From the NCBI RefSeq assembly GCF_034044715.1, contig NZ_JAXCLW010000003.1:186001-250000 (forward strand): 64,000 nt of DNA, written 5' to 3'. Below the pieces are notes generated by a model. The model saw only the letters and a program-made list of their open reading frames with translations, had not been told where the DNA came from and did not search any database. This DNA comes from Dongia_B soli. Its GTDB lineage: Bacteria > Pseudomonadota > Alphaproteobacteria > Dongiales > Dongiaceae. Below are positions 35,042 to 44,543 of the stretch, piece by piece; position 1 is the stretch's first letter, and each line of letters starts with the position of its first letter. The position numbers were made by a program, and so were the translations under genes.

Positions 35042-37098
35042 GCTGCGCGTACCCATACAGCCGTGTCGTGAAATACAGCGCCGCCATTCGGCAGGCCCGG
35101 CTCGGCACTTGTCAGTGCGTTTACGCCGATCCCGCCTTCGAAGCTATGATTCGGCCAGATGCTTTCGATCACCACCACCCCACTGAGTAATCCATCGAAC
35201 AACTTCGCATGCACGACGATCGATGCCTGACGGTTGCCGACCCGAACCCTGTCGCCATCGGCAAGGTCGAGGCGGGCCGCATCATCCGGATGGATGAGAA
35301 TCGTCGGACGTTCTTCCCGTCGTTGAGATGTCGGGGTTTCGGTAAAAGTTGAGTTAAGAAACTGCCGCGCCGGTGCAGCGACCAGCCGGAACGGATGATC
35401 CGCATCCGCCTGATCGATCACCGCTGCGAAATCCGGCAGACTCGACAAGGCCTTTCCCTGCGGTCCGATTGCCGACCAATCGGCTTTAAAGTGGAACTTG
35501 CCGTCGGCATGGCCGAAGCCATCCCGGAATCGCATCTCTTCCGACGACAAGGCGCAATCCTGCCAGTGCTTTTCATAAAGCGAATCGGCACTTGGCCAGC
35601 CGGAAACCTTTAGCGTTTCGTCGATGAGCTCCCAGACGCTCATGAAGAATCCGCGATGCTTGCAGCCGAGTCGCTTTGCCAAAGCGCAGATGACATCGTG
35701 ATTGGAGCGCGCCTCGGCATAGGGTTCGACCACTTTCTTCGTCACCTGCAGATGGGTATGGCCGCTGGCTCGATAGAAATCGTCATGTTCCAGAAACGTC
35801 GTGGCCGGCAGCACGATATCGGCCATCGCCGCCGTATCCGTCATGAATTGCTCATGAACGCAGACGAAGAGATCGTCGCGCAGAAACCCTTCGCGCACCT
35901 TGAGGCTATCAGGGCAAACGACCACGGGATTGGTGTTCTGGATCAGCATGGCGGTGACCGGCGGACCGTCCCCGAGATCGCGACGTTCACCGGTCAGCAC
36001 GGCGCCAATGCGTGACTGGTCGAGCGCACGAATCGTGGGGTCGCGCAAATCGGCGCCAACAATCAGCGAATTATCGATATGATAGATCGTGCGGTTCGCA
36101 TAATGCGCGCCGCCGCCGACATATTGCCAAGCGCCGGTCACTGCTGGCAGGCAACTGACCGCATGCGCGCTTGCAGCACCATTGCGAGAGCGCGAGAAGC
36201 CATAGCCGATGCGGATAAAGCTGCGCTTGGTCCTTCCGTAAAGCAGGGCGAAATCTTCGATCTGCGCGGCAGGCACGCCGGTGATCGCTTCCGCCCAATG
36301 AGGATCGCGGGATCGGACATGGGCTTCGAGGGCCTCGGGATCGTCGGTATAGCGGGTCATGTAATCGCGATCGACGAGACCATCGCGAAACAGGACATGC
36401 ATCATGGCGACAGCCAAAGCGGCGTCGGTGCCCGGTCGTAACATCAGATGCAGGTCGGCCGCTTCCGCGGTGCCGGTCCGATAAGGATCCACCACCACGA
36501 CTTTGGCCCGCCGAGCCTTGCGCGCCCGCGTTACATGCGTCATGAGATTGACCTGAGTCGCCACGGGATTCCCGCCCCAAATCACGATCAGATCCGATTC
36601 GACCATCTCCCGGGTGTCGGCCCCACTGATGGTGCCCACGCCGGCCTGCCAGCCGGCATCCGAAAGGGCGACGCAGATGGTGTCCTTCTGCAACGAATAT
36701 TTCATCTCATGGCGCAGACGGTGAATCCCGTCGCGCTGAACCAAGCCCATCGTCCCGGCATAGTAATAAGGCCAGACCGCTTCCGAGCCATGACGCTGGG
36801 CCGCTAGGATGAGTCGCTCCGCCACCTCGTCCAGTGCATCGTCCCAGGCAATCGGCGCATAGGCATCACGGCCGATTCCCTTATCGCCGACCCGTCGCAA
36901 TGGCGTCGCCAACCGGCCGGGATGATGCTGCCGCTCGGCATAGCGCGCCACCTTGGCGCAAACGACTCCGGCGGTATAGCTGTTCTCGGCCGCACCGCGC
37001 ACCCGGCCGATGCGATGCGAATCGAGTCGTTCTACCTCCAGCGCGCAGGTACTGGGGCAGTCATGCGGACAAGCACTGTGAACAATTTCCAGCGGCAT
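35038..37098 (-). CDS. Molybdopterin-dependent oxidoreductase with N-terminal [4Fe-4S] motif
   Basis: A 686-residue member of the DMSO-reductase/formate-dehydrogenase superfamily. The N-terminal cluster motif is CPHDCPSTC followed by GVVCAK. The molybdopterin domain contains IWGGNPVATQVNLM, VVVDPYRTGTAEAADLHLML and MADIVLPATTFLEHDDFY, and a C-terminal dinucleotide-binding domain has LDLADGDRVRVGNRQ. No Tat signal is seen, so it is likely cytoplasmic. ATG 37098 begins the conserved region; the longer frame runs into the divergent transporter gene. Substrate unknown. mipZ overlaps its 3' end by 4 bases. Confidence 0.92.
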   Translation of the reverse strand: MPLEIVHSACPHDCPSTCALEVERLDSHRIGRVRGAAENSYTAGVVCAKVARYAERQHHPGRLATPLRRVGDKGIGRDAYAPIAWDDALDEVAERLILAAQRHGSEAVWPYYYAGTMGLVQRDGIHRLRHEMKYSLQKDTICVALSDAGWQAGVGTISGADTREMVESDLIVIWGGNPVATQVNLMTHVTRARKARRAKVVVVDPYRTGTAEAADLHLMLRPGTDAALAVAMMHVLFRDGLVDRDYMTRYTDDPEALEAHVRSRDPHWAEAITGVPAAQIEDFALLYGRTKRSFIRIGYGFSRSRNGAASAHAVSCLPAVTGAWQYVGGGAHYANRTIYHIDNSLIVGADLRDPTIRALDQSRIGAVLTGERRDLGDGPPVTAMLIQNTNPVVVCPDSLKVREGFLRDDLFVCVHEQFMTDTAAMADIVLPATTFLEHDDFYRASGHTHLQVTKKVVEPYAEARSNHDVICALAKRLGCKHRGFFMSVWELIDETLKVSGWPSADSLYEKHWQDCALSSEEMRFRDGFGHADGKFHFKADWSAIGPQGKALSSLPDFAAVIDQADADHPFRLVAAPARQFLNSTFTETPTSQRREERPTILIHPDDAARLDLADGDRVRVGNRQASIVVHAKLFDGLLSGVVVIESIWPNHSFEGGIGVNALTSAEPGLPNGGAVFHDTAVWVRAA

Positions 37099-37179
37099 AG
37101 CCGACTCGGCTTTCAATCTGCATAATCGCGAATACTCCAATTCGACTATTACCGTCTTTGACCCGTCTGAGCAAATCTG

Positions 37180-38067
37180 ATGCAAGCTGACTTGGCCAAC
37201 CTGCACATCAATCCGAAGCGGGCTGTGGCCTATAGTTTGACGGCAGGCTTTCTCCTCACGACGATGGACGCCGTCATCAAATGGCTGGCGGCGGATTATG
37301 CCGTTACCCAGATCGCTTTCTTACGCTATGTCGTCGGCCTGTTCGTGGCACTCGGCCTAGCCCGCGCCAGTCCCGCCGGCATCGGCGGTTTGGCAACCCG
37401 ACGCCTGCCCAGTCACCTTTGGCGCTCGGCTTTCAATATCGCGACCATGCTGACTTTCTACATAGCGATGCGGGAAATCCCCCTTGCTAATGCGGTCTGC
37501 ATCAATCTCGCCTCGCCCATTTTTATGACCCTGCTCAGCATCCCGATGCTGCGCGAGAAAGTTCCACTGAGCCGTTGGATCGCTGTCCTTCTGGGCTTTG
37601 TCGGCATTGCATTGATCGTGCAGCCGAATATGCAAACCGGAATCGGCCTTGGAGAATTGATGGCCTTGATTTCGGCCATCACCTGGTCGCTGACATTGGT
37701 GAGTTCGCGGCGCCTGTCCGGTTCGGAATCCAGTTACACCATCCTCTTCTATTATGCGCTGACCGTGGTCATCGTGCTGGGTGCTACCATGCCCTGGTTC
37801 TGGCGGACACCCGATACCTGGGTCGATGCCGGCCTGTTCTTGCTGGTCGGCGTGCTTGGCAGTTTCGGTCAATTTTTCCTGAACCAGGCCTATCGATATG
37901 GGCCGATTTCGCTGCTTGCTCCTTTCGAATATAGCGGCATGATCTGGGCAATCTTCTTCGATATCGTGATCTGGTTTAATTTTCCCAGCAATATCATGCT
38001 GTTAGGAGCCGCGATAGTGATCGCCTGCTGCCTTTACATCGCCCGCCTGGGCCGCAGCAAAGCATGA
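37180..38067 (+). CDS. DMT family transporter (EamA, two repeats)
   Basis: A 295-residue inner-membrane protein with about ten membrane segments in two EamA repeats. The first repeat starts YSLTAGFLLTTMDAVIKWLA, and the second includes LMALISAITWSLTLVSSRRL. Members export amino acids or metabolites. It is transcribed divergently from the molybdopterin gene with an 81-base spacer, so the two may share control. No substrate can be assigned. Confidence 0.9.
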   Translation: MQADLANLHINPKRAVAYSLTAGFLLTTMDAVIKWLAADYAVTQIAFLRYVVGLFVALGLARASPAGIGGLATRRLPSHLWRSAFNIATMLTFYIAMREIPLANAVCINLASPIFMTLLSIPMLREKVPLSRWIAVLLGFVGIALIVQPNMQTGIGLGELMALISAITWSLTLVSSRRLSGSESSYTILFYYALTVVIVLGATMPWFWRTPDTWVDAGLFLLVGVLGSFGQFFLNQAYRYGPISLLAPFEYSGMIWAIFFDIVIWFNFPSNIMLLGAAIVIACCLYIARLGRSKA

Positions 38068-38290
38068 CTCAATCACCGCCCGACTCCGCTTGCAGCCCTA
38101 CGGGCCACCGCCTATAGTCCCGGCCCGTTCGGCGCCTTGGCCGGTGAGCCCGTCAGTGACATCACCGGAAGCGACGGGAACGAGATCATACCGGATTACC
38201 GCTGCTGGAGATGAGACTGCTCCACCTGTCGTGGTTGACGCAGATGCAGATGGTATCGGCTGCAAGCTCAATGATATCCCGGGGATGAAG

Positions 38291-38671
38291 ATGAATAACG
38301 TCACCGACAATCGGCAGACGGATTTGGATGCGCAGGAATTGCAGGAAATCGCCGAACGCTGTGCCAGGGCGGTTTCCGGTCCGTGGCAGGTACTGACCGA
38401 AGAACTGGTCGAGGCGGCGTGGATCAATGCCGAGACCGAGGATGACGATCTCCCGATCGCCTTGCTGGATTTCCGCAGTGCCGAGGAGAATAAGGCCACG
38501 GCGGAATTCATCGCCCATGCCCGCACCGATATTCCCCGGCTGCTGGCGGCCCTGACAGAGGCGCGCAATCGCATCGAGCACCTCCTTGCCGCCAATAATC
38601 GAGAGATCGAGGCTCGTATCGCCGCCAATCGCGAAGCCTGTGAGCTGCGCGCTAAGCTGTCATCAAACTGA
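38291..38671 (+). CDS. Small conserved hypothetical protein
   Basis: About 126 residues, acidic in the middle. It contains EFIAHARTDIPRLLAALTEA, a phrase seen in many small uncharacterised bacterial and phage proteins, followed by a helical, possibly coiled-coil C-terminus (RIEHLLAANNREIEARIAAN). No signal or membrane segment. ATG 38291 has GGGGA five bases before; a longer frame to 38090 is less likely because its first 65 residues look non-coding. It lies between two transporter genes on the same strand. Function unknown. Confidence 0.65.
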   Translation: MNNVTDNRQTDLDAQELQEIAERCARAVSGPWQVLTEELVEAAWINAETEDDDLPIALLDFRSAEENKATAEFIAHARTDIPRLLAALTEARNRIEHLLAANNREIEARIAANREACELRAKLSSN

Positions 38672-38710
38672 CTCGCGGCGATCTCCAAACCATCGTTGGA
38701 ATGTAGCTCC

Positions 38711-40612
38711 ATGGGCCTGCGTCACTTTATCCTCGGCAATCCGTTGCAGACCGAAGACCAAAAGCATGAACGCCTGGGGGTCGTTACCGGCTTGCCGATT
38801 TTTGCTTCCGACGCCTTGTCATCGGTTGCCTATGCGACGGAAGAAATTCTGTTGGTGCTGACGGGAGCCAGCGCTGCCGTCCTGCATTATTCGTTGCCGA
38901 TTGCCTTCGTGATCTGCGCGTTGCTCGCGATCGTCACGATCTCCTACCGGCAGACCGTCTATGCCTATCCCAATGGCGGCGGCGCCTATGTAGTCGCATT
39001 GGAGAATCTGGGACGCTGGCCCGGTCTGGTCGCGGCGGCCGCGTTGCTTATCGATTACGTGTTGACGGTTGCCGTCAGCATCTCGGCCGGCATCCGCGCA
39101 ATCATCTCGGCCTTTCCCCTCCTGCAGCAACATATCGTTCTGCTCTGCGTGCTTTCCGTGATGGTGATGGCTTGGGCCAACCTACGCGGTGTCCGGGAAT
39201 CCGCGCGGCTCATGTCGATACCGACCTGGGGCTTCATCCTGATCATGATATCGCTATTGCTGCTCGGCGGATACCGCTTGGCGACGGGCGAACTGCATCC
39301 CTTGCCGCTGCCGGCATCGCTGCCGACGGAAAGCGATCTCGGGCCGATCGCCCTGGTCGTCCTGCTGGTCAAGGCTTTCTCCTCCGGCTGCACCGCGATG
39401 ACCGGGGTCGAGGCGGTGAGTAACGGCGTGCCCGTCTTCAAATCGCCGGAGCCGCGCAATGCCTCACGCACCTTGCTCCTGCTTTCATCGATACTCGGCG
39501 GCATCTTTATCGGCGTCACATTCCTTGCCTATCATCTGGATATCGTGCCGCGCGAAACGGAAAGCGTCCTCTCACAGATTGCCCGTCTGGTTTTCGGGAC
39601 GGGGCCGCTTTATTACATCACGCAGTTTCTCACCATGGCGATCCTGGTCTTGGCGGCGAATACCTCCTTCGCCGGCTTCCCGCGTCTGGCCTCGATTCTG
39701 GCCAAGGATGGCTTCCTGCCGAAGCAGCTCGCCAATCTCGGCGACCGCCTCGCCTTCTCCAACGGCATCGTCGCCTTGGCCGTCGCGGCGATCGTCCTGC
39801 TGCTGATTTTCAAGGGCGACGTACACAGCCTGATCCCGCTTTACGCGCTCGGCGTTTTCCTCTCGTTCACGCTGTCGCAGACCGGCATGGTCGTATTTTT
39901 CATCCGGAAAAAGCTCGCCAATTGGGAAGCCCGCGCTGCCATCAATTGCGTCGGCGCGATCACGACGACGATCGCCTTTCTGGCGATCGTCGAGGCGAAA
40001 TTCCTTGCCGGTGCCTGGATCGTTGCGTTGCTGATCCCCGCCTTTCTTTGGCTCTTCCAATCGATTCGTAAACATTACGATGTGGTCGAATTGCAGTTAT
40101 CGCCGCGCATGGGCGGGCTCGGCGAGTGGCTGCCCTGGAGCCACGAATTCCGTCCCAAGGTGGTGGTGCCGATCTCCAAGATGCATCCTGGCACACTGGC
40201 GGCGCTGGAACTGGCCCGTGCGATCAGCCATGACGTCACCGCCGTCACTGTCGATGTCGATCCCAGGGACACGGCCAATCTTCGTCTGGCCTGGCGCGCC
40301 ATGCGATTGAAGGAGCCGCTGGTGGTGCTGGAAAGCCCCTATCGCGCAGTGATCGAGCCGGTGATGCATTTTCTGGAACAGCAGGACCGCCGCGACGAGG
40401 ATCGTGGTCAGGCAGTCGTCGTCCTGCCGGAATTCATGCCGGCGAAATGGTGGCAGACTCTGCTGCACAACCAGACCGCCTTGTTGCTGAAAGCGGAGCT
40501 GCTGTTCCGCAAGGGTGCCAATGGCGAGAATCGCATCGTGATCGACGTGCCTTACCGGCTGCGCCGACATGCGCAATTAGTACCGCTGCAGAAGAAAAAA
40601 ATCATGCCATAA
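38711..40612 (+). CDS. APC superfamily permease, KimA-like
   Basis: A 633-residue membrane protein. About 12 membrane segments occupy residues 25-460. The start SDALSSVAYATEEILLVLTG and the region VYAYPNGGGAYVVALENLG are characteristic of the group containing the potassium importer KimA (YdaO). About 170 soluble C-terminal residues follow (RPKVVVPISKMHPGTLAALE), which look like the USP-like regulatory domain of that group. ATG 38711 lies within a slightly longer frame opening at a TTG. An amino-acid permease role is the alternative. The gene ends at a bidirectional terminator. Confidence 0.83.
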   Translation: MGLRHFILGNPLQTEDQKHERLGVVTGLPIFASDALSSVAYATEEILLVLTGASAAVLHYSLPIAFVICALLAIVTISYRQTVYAYPNGGGAYVVALENLGRWPGLVAAAALLIDYVLTVAVSISAGIRAIISAFPLLQQHIVLLCVLSVMVMAWANLRGVRESARLMSIPTWGFILIMISLLLLGGYRLATGELHPLPLPASLPTESDLGPIALVVLLVKAFSSGCTAMTGVEAVSNGVPVFKSPEPRNASRTLLLLSSILGGIFIGVTFLAYHLDIVPRETESVLSQIARLVFGTGPLYYITQFLTMAILVLAANTSFAGFPRLASILAKDGFLPKQLANLGDRLAFSNGIVALAVAAIVLLLIFKGDVHSLIPLYALGVFLSFTLSQTGMVVFFIRKKLANWEARAAINCVGAITTTIAFLAIVEAKFLAGAWIVALLIPAFLWLFQSIRKHYDVVELQLSPRMGGLGEWLPWSHEFRPKVVVPISKMHPGTLAALELARAISHDVTAVTVDVDPRDTANLRLAWRAMRLKEPLVVLESPYRAVIEPVMHFLEQQDRRDEDRGQAVVVLPEFMPAKWWQTLLHNQTALLLKAELLFRKGANGENRIVIDVPYRLRRHAQLVPLQKKKIMP

Positions 40613-40616
40613 AGCA

Positions 40617-40645
40617 AAACGGCGGCTCCACCGAAGCCGCCGTTT
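40617..40645. terminator. Bidirectional terminator between convergent genes
   Basis: An 11-bp perfect stem AAACGGCGGCT / AGCCGCCGTTT with loop CCACCGA, lying between the KimA-like gene and the DUF1028 gene. The stem ends in A and T runs on its two sides, so it can serve both strands. Confidence 0.85.
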
Positions 40646-40665
40646 CATTCTCATGACACGATCGA

Positions 40666-41343
40666 TCAGGGGTCGCCCGGCACGCCATAAGCGGGCGCGC
40701 TGCGCGGATCGAGCGCGCGGGTGATATAGTCCTGCGCCTGCGGTTCGAATGCCTGCCATAGCTTGCGCAGGGGCGGCAATGGATTCTCATCATCCCAGTC
40801 GATCCGCAGATCGACCAGCGGCCATTCGGTCTTGTCAACGACCAGAAGACCGGCGGAATGCACCGGCCCCATTTCACCTCCGGCCTTCAACCCCGCTTCC
40901 AAAGCATCCAGGAGACGATCGGCGAGGTGTCCGCCACTCGATTGCTCGAAGCCTTTTACGATCGCAGCCGGAATATCGGTGGTCCGCAGCAAATTGCCCG
41001 CGGCGACACAGTCGCGACCTTCTGCGGTCGCATAGGTACCCAATGTCTTGCTCCCGCTCCAGACCGCGGTCCGGCCGGCCGTATCGATCATGGTGAGCTG
41101 CCGGTAATCGGCGAATTGTGCGTCCCGCATCAACTTTGCCAAGGCCTCGGGTGCTGAAAGGCCGCTTTGCAGCAAATCGAGCCCTTTGCGGCCGAGGCTG
41201 GGATCGGTGACGTTCTGCGTCGCGACAGCACCCACGCCCGCTCGTGCCCAGGGGCACCGGCTGGCGACGGCGATCGATGAGGTGGTGATGGCGACACCGA
41301 ACATGCCCGTCTTCGGGCAGCGGCCTGCGACGGAGAAGGTCAT
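40666..41343 (-). CDS. DUF1028 domain-containing protein
   Basis: A 225-residue protein of the DUF1028 family. It starts MTFSVAGRCPKTGMFGVAIT and contains RCPWARAGVGAVATQNVTDP and GSKTLGTYATAEGRDCVAAGN, as in other members. The family has an Ntn-hydrolase-like fold, and members often lie next to RidA and amidohydrolase genes. No reaction is established. Its start overlaps the RidA stop (ATGA at 41340-41343). It is the last gene of the HpaB-RidA-DUF1028 operon and ends at the bidirectional terminator. Confidence 0.88.
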   Translation of the reverse strand: MTFSVAGRCPKTGMFGVAITTSSIAVASRCPWARAGVGAVATQNVTDPSLGRKGLDLLQSGLSAPEALAKLMRDAQFADYRQLTMIDTAGRTAVWSGSKTLGTYATAEGRDCVAAGNLLRTTDIPAAIVKGFEQSSGGHLADRLLDALEAGLKAGGEMGPVHSAGLLVVDKTEWPLVDLRIDWDDENPLPPLRKLWQAFEPQAQDYITRALDPRSAPAYGVPGDP

Positions 41344-41900
41344 TTCTTCGCTGCCTTCCTGCCGGCCGTCTTGCGGCCAGCCCCACGTCCCGCACCCCGT
41401 CCCGTCCCGCCTTTGGCGCCCGCGGCCTTGTTCTTGGCATCGCGCCATTCGAGGCTGGCCGGCGGCGCTGGCAGTTTGTCCATGCGCTCATCGGGAATCA
41501 CGGCCCAGACATCGATCTCCATCACCCATTCCGGTCGCGCCAAGCCATCGATGATGAGGCCGGTCGATACCGGATAGACGCCTTTCAGCCACTTGCCGAC
41601 AACCTGATAGACATCGTCGCGATAGGCACGGTCGGTCAGGTAGATGGTGATCTTGCAGATATCCTCCAAGCGTGCGCCCTGTTCTTCCAGAAGCTGCTTG
41701 ACGTTCTTCATCGCTTGTTCGGTCTGCGCCCGGGCATCGCCGACGCCCACCATATTGCCCTGCAGATCCTGGCCAACCTGGCCGCGCAGGAAAACCTGGT
41801 TGCCGGCCCGCACCGACATCGAAAGATCATTGTCCAGGTTCTGCTCCGGATAGGTGATCTTGGTATTGAACTTACGCAAACGAACATGGTTGTAAGCCAT
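41340..41900 (-). CDS. RidA family protein with basic C-terminal tail
   Basis: A 186-residue protein. Residues 1-145 are a RidA/YjgF domain (FLRGQVGQDLQGNMVGVGDA, ICKITIYLTDRAYRDDVYQV, YPVSTGLIIDGLARPEWVME). RidA deaminates reactive enamines/imines, and its key Arg is usually in the segment that here reads GLARPEWVMEID. The last 35 residues are an Ala/Gly/Lys/Arg-rich tail (RGAGRKTAGRKAAKK) not found in ordinary RidA. Two adjacent ATGs are possible (41903, 41900). It lies 41 bases after the HpaB-like gene and overlaps the DUF1028 start. Confidence 0.88.
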   Translation of the reverse strand: MAYNHVRLRKFNTKITYPEQNLDNDLSMSVRAGNQVFLRGQVGQDLQGNMVGVGDARAQTEQAMKNVKQLLEEQGARLEDICKITIYLTDRAYRDDVYQVVGKWLKGVYPVSTGLIIDGLARPEWVMEIDVWAVIPDERMDKLPAPPASLEWRDAKNKAAGAKGGTGRGAGRGAGRKTAGRKAAKK

Positions 41901-41941
41901 CATTCCCCCGATAGGCACTCGTTACAGACAGCGATCCGCGC

Positions 41942-43408
41942 TTAGCGCTTCGCCCATTGCTCCATGACATTATCCGACAGATCTGCGGCATTCTTCACCA
42001 TTGTCAACGCATTCGACGGATCGAAGTTCATATAGACGGCGTTGAGGTGGGCAAAGGGCGGCGACTGGGCGAACAGCTCGAACGTCACCATATGGCCGGC
42101 GCGGTCGGAATTGACCAGATCGCGGGCAAAAGCCAGTAACCGGCGGCGATCCTCAGCCGACCAGAAGTCATTGACGTGATAGTACTTCTCCAGCCATTCG
42201 GCGATTTCCGGACTTTCGAAGGAACTTGAATCCGGCGTGACACAAATCTGCCCGCCGCACAATTCGCGGGTCAGATGCATCATGGCCGGCAGTTGCGAGC
42301 AGGCCAGCTTGCGGCCGGTATAGAGTAGCGACTGGTTCGGCATCAGCAGACCGCCGGGGCTTTTCTGCGCCGTGGCGATCGAGGCCGTCAGATGAGCATT
42401 AATCGATTCGCGATAGCAGATCAGTTCCGCGAGCTTCTCACGCACTGCCTGCTGCGCGTCGAGGCCGGTCTGCTTCACATTGAACATCGCCGTGCCGATC
42501 AGCAGATCGGCGATGGTCAGCACGCGCTGGGTGAAGGGGAAGGCGCTATAGCGATGCAGCGTGCCACGAATATAGCTTGCTGCCCGGGTATGGCGATAGA
42601 AGAGCACATTCTCCCAGGGTATCAGCACATTGTCGAAGACCAGCAACGTGTCGACTTCATCGCAGCGGTTCGACAGCGGATAGTCCTTGGCAGGGGCGCG
42701 GCCGGTGAAGCCCGTGCGGCAGATATGCTTCAGGCCCGGCGCCCCCATATCGCAGATGAAACCAAGCGCATAGTCGCTGAGCTTGTCGTCCCCCCAATTG
42801 GCGATCGTCGGCTTGACGAAAGCCTGATTGGCATAGGCCGCCGCCGTTTCGTATTTCGCGCCGCGGACGATGATGCCTTTGTCTGTTTCCTTCACCAGAT
42901 GCAACAGCATGTCCGGATCCTGATCCTGTGGCCGCTTGGAGCGGTCGCCTTTCGGATCGGTATTGGCGGAGACATGGAAGGTGTCGGAGGTCAGCGCATG
43001 CTGGATGTGATGTTCGATATTCTTGGAGAATTGCGGATCGACTTCATTGAGGACATCGCGGCCGTCATAAAGCGACCACATCTCGCCGATCGTTTCGTCA
43101 CCGACACGGACGGCATAGCCTTTGATATCCTTCATCACCGTATCGACGGCGCGGCGCTTGGCATGCCAGTCATCCTGGCTATGGGGCAGCTTGTAGCCGA
43201 TATTGTTTTCTTCGCCCGTCGCCGGATCGCGATAGGCCATGATCTCCTTGCTGCCCTGCTCATGCGCCATGTCGTAAATGCGGGCGCGGATATCCACAAT
43301 CGGCTTAATGGCCGGATGTTTCGTCACATCCGCCACCTTTTCGCCGTTCATCCAGACCTGCCGGCCATCACGCAGGGACTCGCGATATTGCTCCCCGGTC
43401 CTTAGCAT
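41942..43408 (-). CDS. 4-hydroxyphenylacetate 3-hydroxylase (HpaB) family monooxygenase
   Basis: A 488-residue FADH2-using monooxygenase of the HpaB/PvcC family, with an acyl-CoA-dehydrogenase-like fold. It begins MLRTGEQYRESLRDGRQVWM, with GYKLPHSQDDWHAKRRAVDT, VLIPWENVLFYRHTRAASYI and LCGGQICVTPDSSSF further on. Family members hydroxylate phenols or related substrates using flavin from a reductase; no HpaC-like reductase gene is in the window. The natural ATG is 43408, and a longer frame crosses into the regulatory region. It heads a three-gene operon, divergent from a LysR gene. Confidence 0.9.
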   Translation of the reverse strand: MLRTGEQYRESLRDGRQVWMNGEKVADVTKHPAIKPIVDIRARIYDMAHEQGSKEIMAYRDPATGEENNIGYKLPHSQDDWHAKRRAVDTVMKDIKGYAVRVGDETIGEMWSLYDGRDVLNEVDPQFSKNIEHHIQHALTSDTFHVSANTDPKGDRSKRPQDQDPDMLLHLVKETDKGIIVRGAKYETAAAYANQAFVKPTIANWGDDKLSDYALGFICDMGAPGLKHICRTGFTGRAPAKDYPLSNRCDEVDTLLVFDNVLIPWENVLFYRHTRAASYIRGTLHRYSAFPFTQRVLTIADLLIGTAMFNVKQTGLDAQQAVREKLAELICYRESINAHLTASIATAQKSPGGLLMPNQSLLYTGRKLACSQLPAMMHLTRELCGGQICVTPDSSSFESPEIAEWLEKYYHVNDFWSAEDRRRLLAFARDLVNSDRAGHMVTFELFAQSPPFAHLNAVYMNFDPSNALTMVKNAADLSDNVMEQWAKR

Positions 43409-43504
43409 TCTTTTCTCCCCATCGGGCTGTTGCTGCGGAAATCTTGACGGGAGGCTCTGAAAAGGGAAAATATTTTTATAATTAAATGTAGATCGGATTT
43501 TCCA
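43409..43504. promoter_or_regulatory. Divergent promoter region, HpaB operon / LysR
   Basis: A 96-base spacer between divergent starts. Its right part is a marked AT-rich tract (about 43467-43490, AAAATATTTTTATAATTAAA), unlike the surrounding DNA. LysR regulators commonly bind AT-rich T-N11-A sites in such spacers, so autoregulation plus control of the operon is expected (family knowledge). Confidence 0.65.
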
Positions 43505-44410
43505 ATGAGCTACACGCTGAAGCAGCTTCGATATTTCGTGGCGGCAGCCGAAGCCGGCAGTGTGACGGGCGCCGGTCAACGGTTACACGTCTCCCAGCCG
43601 TCGATCTCTGCGGCGATTGCCCAGTTGGAAGAACGATTCGGCGTCGCCCTTTTCATTCGTCACCATGCCCAGGGCCTCAGCCTGACTGCGGCCGGCCGGC
43701 GGCTGTTGACGGAGGCAAAAGCCCTGCTCGACCATGCGGAAGACTTGCGGCAACGAGCAATCGGTCTCGGCAAGGATCTGGCCGGTGACCTGCATGTCGG
43801 TTGTTTCCAAACCTTCGCGCCGTTAGTCCTGCCGCAGGTCCTCCGGGAATTCGCCGTCGCCTTTCCCGATATCACGATCCATCTGCACGAAAATCACGTG
43901 CAGGGCGTGCTGGATACGTTGCGCGGCGGCCAGTCGGAACTCGCGCTGACTTACGATCTCGCTTTGGGCGAGGGCATCGATTTCAGTCCGCTGACCGAGG
44001 TTCCGCTTTACGCTTTCATTGCCGAGGACCATCCGCTGGCGAAGGAGGATCGCGTGTCACTCCGTGCCCTCGTCGACTACCCCATGGTCCTGCTGTCGCT
44101 GCCGCAAAGCCGCGACTACTTCCTGTCGATCCTTTACAGCCAGCGTCTGCAGCCCCGGATCGCATACGAAACGCCGAGCTTTGAAATGATGCGAGGCCTG
44201 GTCGCGAACAGCGACTGTTTCTCCATCATGCATTCGCGGCCGGCCAGCGAATTGAGCCTGGACGGCCGACGCTTGGCCTACCGTCCCCTGGCCGAATCAC
44301 TGCGGCCAACCCAGCTTGGCCTCGCCCGTTTGGCTGGATCGCGGCCGACTCGCAAGGCAGCCGCTTTTATCGACTTCTGCTCGACCCACTTCGCGAAGCG
44401 CGCGCAGTGA
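43505..44410 (+). CDS. LysR family transcriptional regulator
   Basis: A 301-residue LysR regulator. It starts MSYTLKQLRYFVAAAEAGSV, with the helix-turn-helix RLHVSQPSISAAIAQLEERF (about residues 28-47) and a periplasmic-binding-protein-like effector domain (YALHF-type features such as LPQVLREFAVAFPDITIHLH). Divergent from the HpaB-type monooxygenase operon across an AT-rich spacer, it is the likely activator of that operon, with an aromatic or related inducer (inference). Confidence 0.92.
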   Translation: MSYTLKQLRYFVAAAEAGSVTGAGQRLHVSQPSISAAIAQLEERFGVALFIRHHAQGLSLTAAGRRLLTEAKALLDHAEDLRQRAIGLGKDLAGDLHVGCFQTFAPLVLPQVLREFAVAFPDITIHLHENHVQGVLDTLRGGQSELALTYDLALGEGIDFSPLTEVPLYAFIAEDHPLAKEDRVSLRALVDYPMVLLSLPQSRDYFLSILYSQRLQPRIAYETPSFEMMRGLVANSDCFSIMHSRPASELSLDGRRLAYRPLAESLRPTQLGLARLAGSRPTRKAAAFIDFCSTHFAKRAQ

Positions 44411-44543
44411 AACGCTCGGGTGAATCGGGATATTTTGCCTAGACTATTGAAATCTAAAGCGATTTCTTCCCATTCGGACAACCCTCTGCAAAGAATGGTT
44501 GTCTTTACAAATTCTTAATGCCGCCGCATACTTGCGCCGTAAA

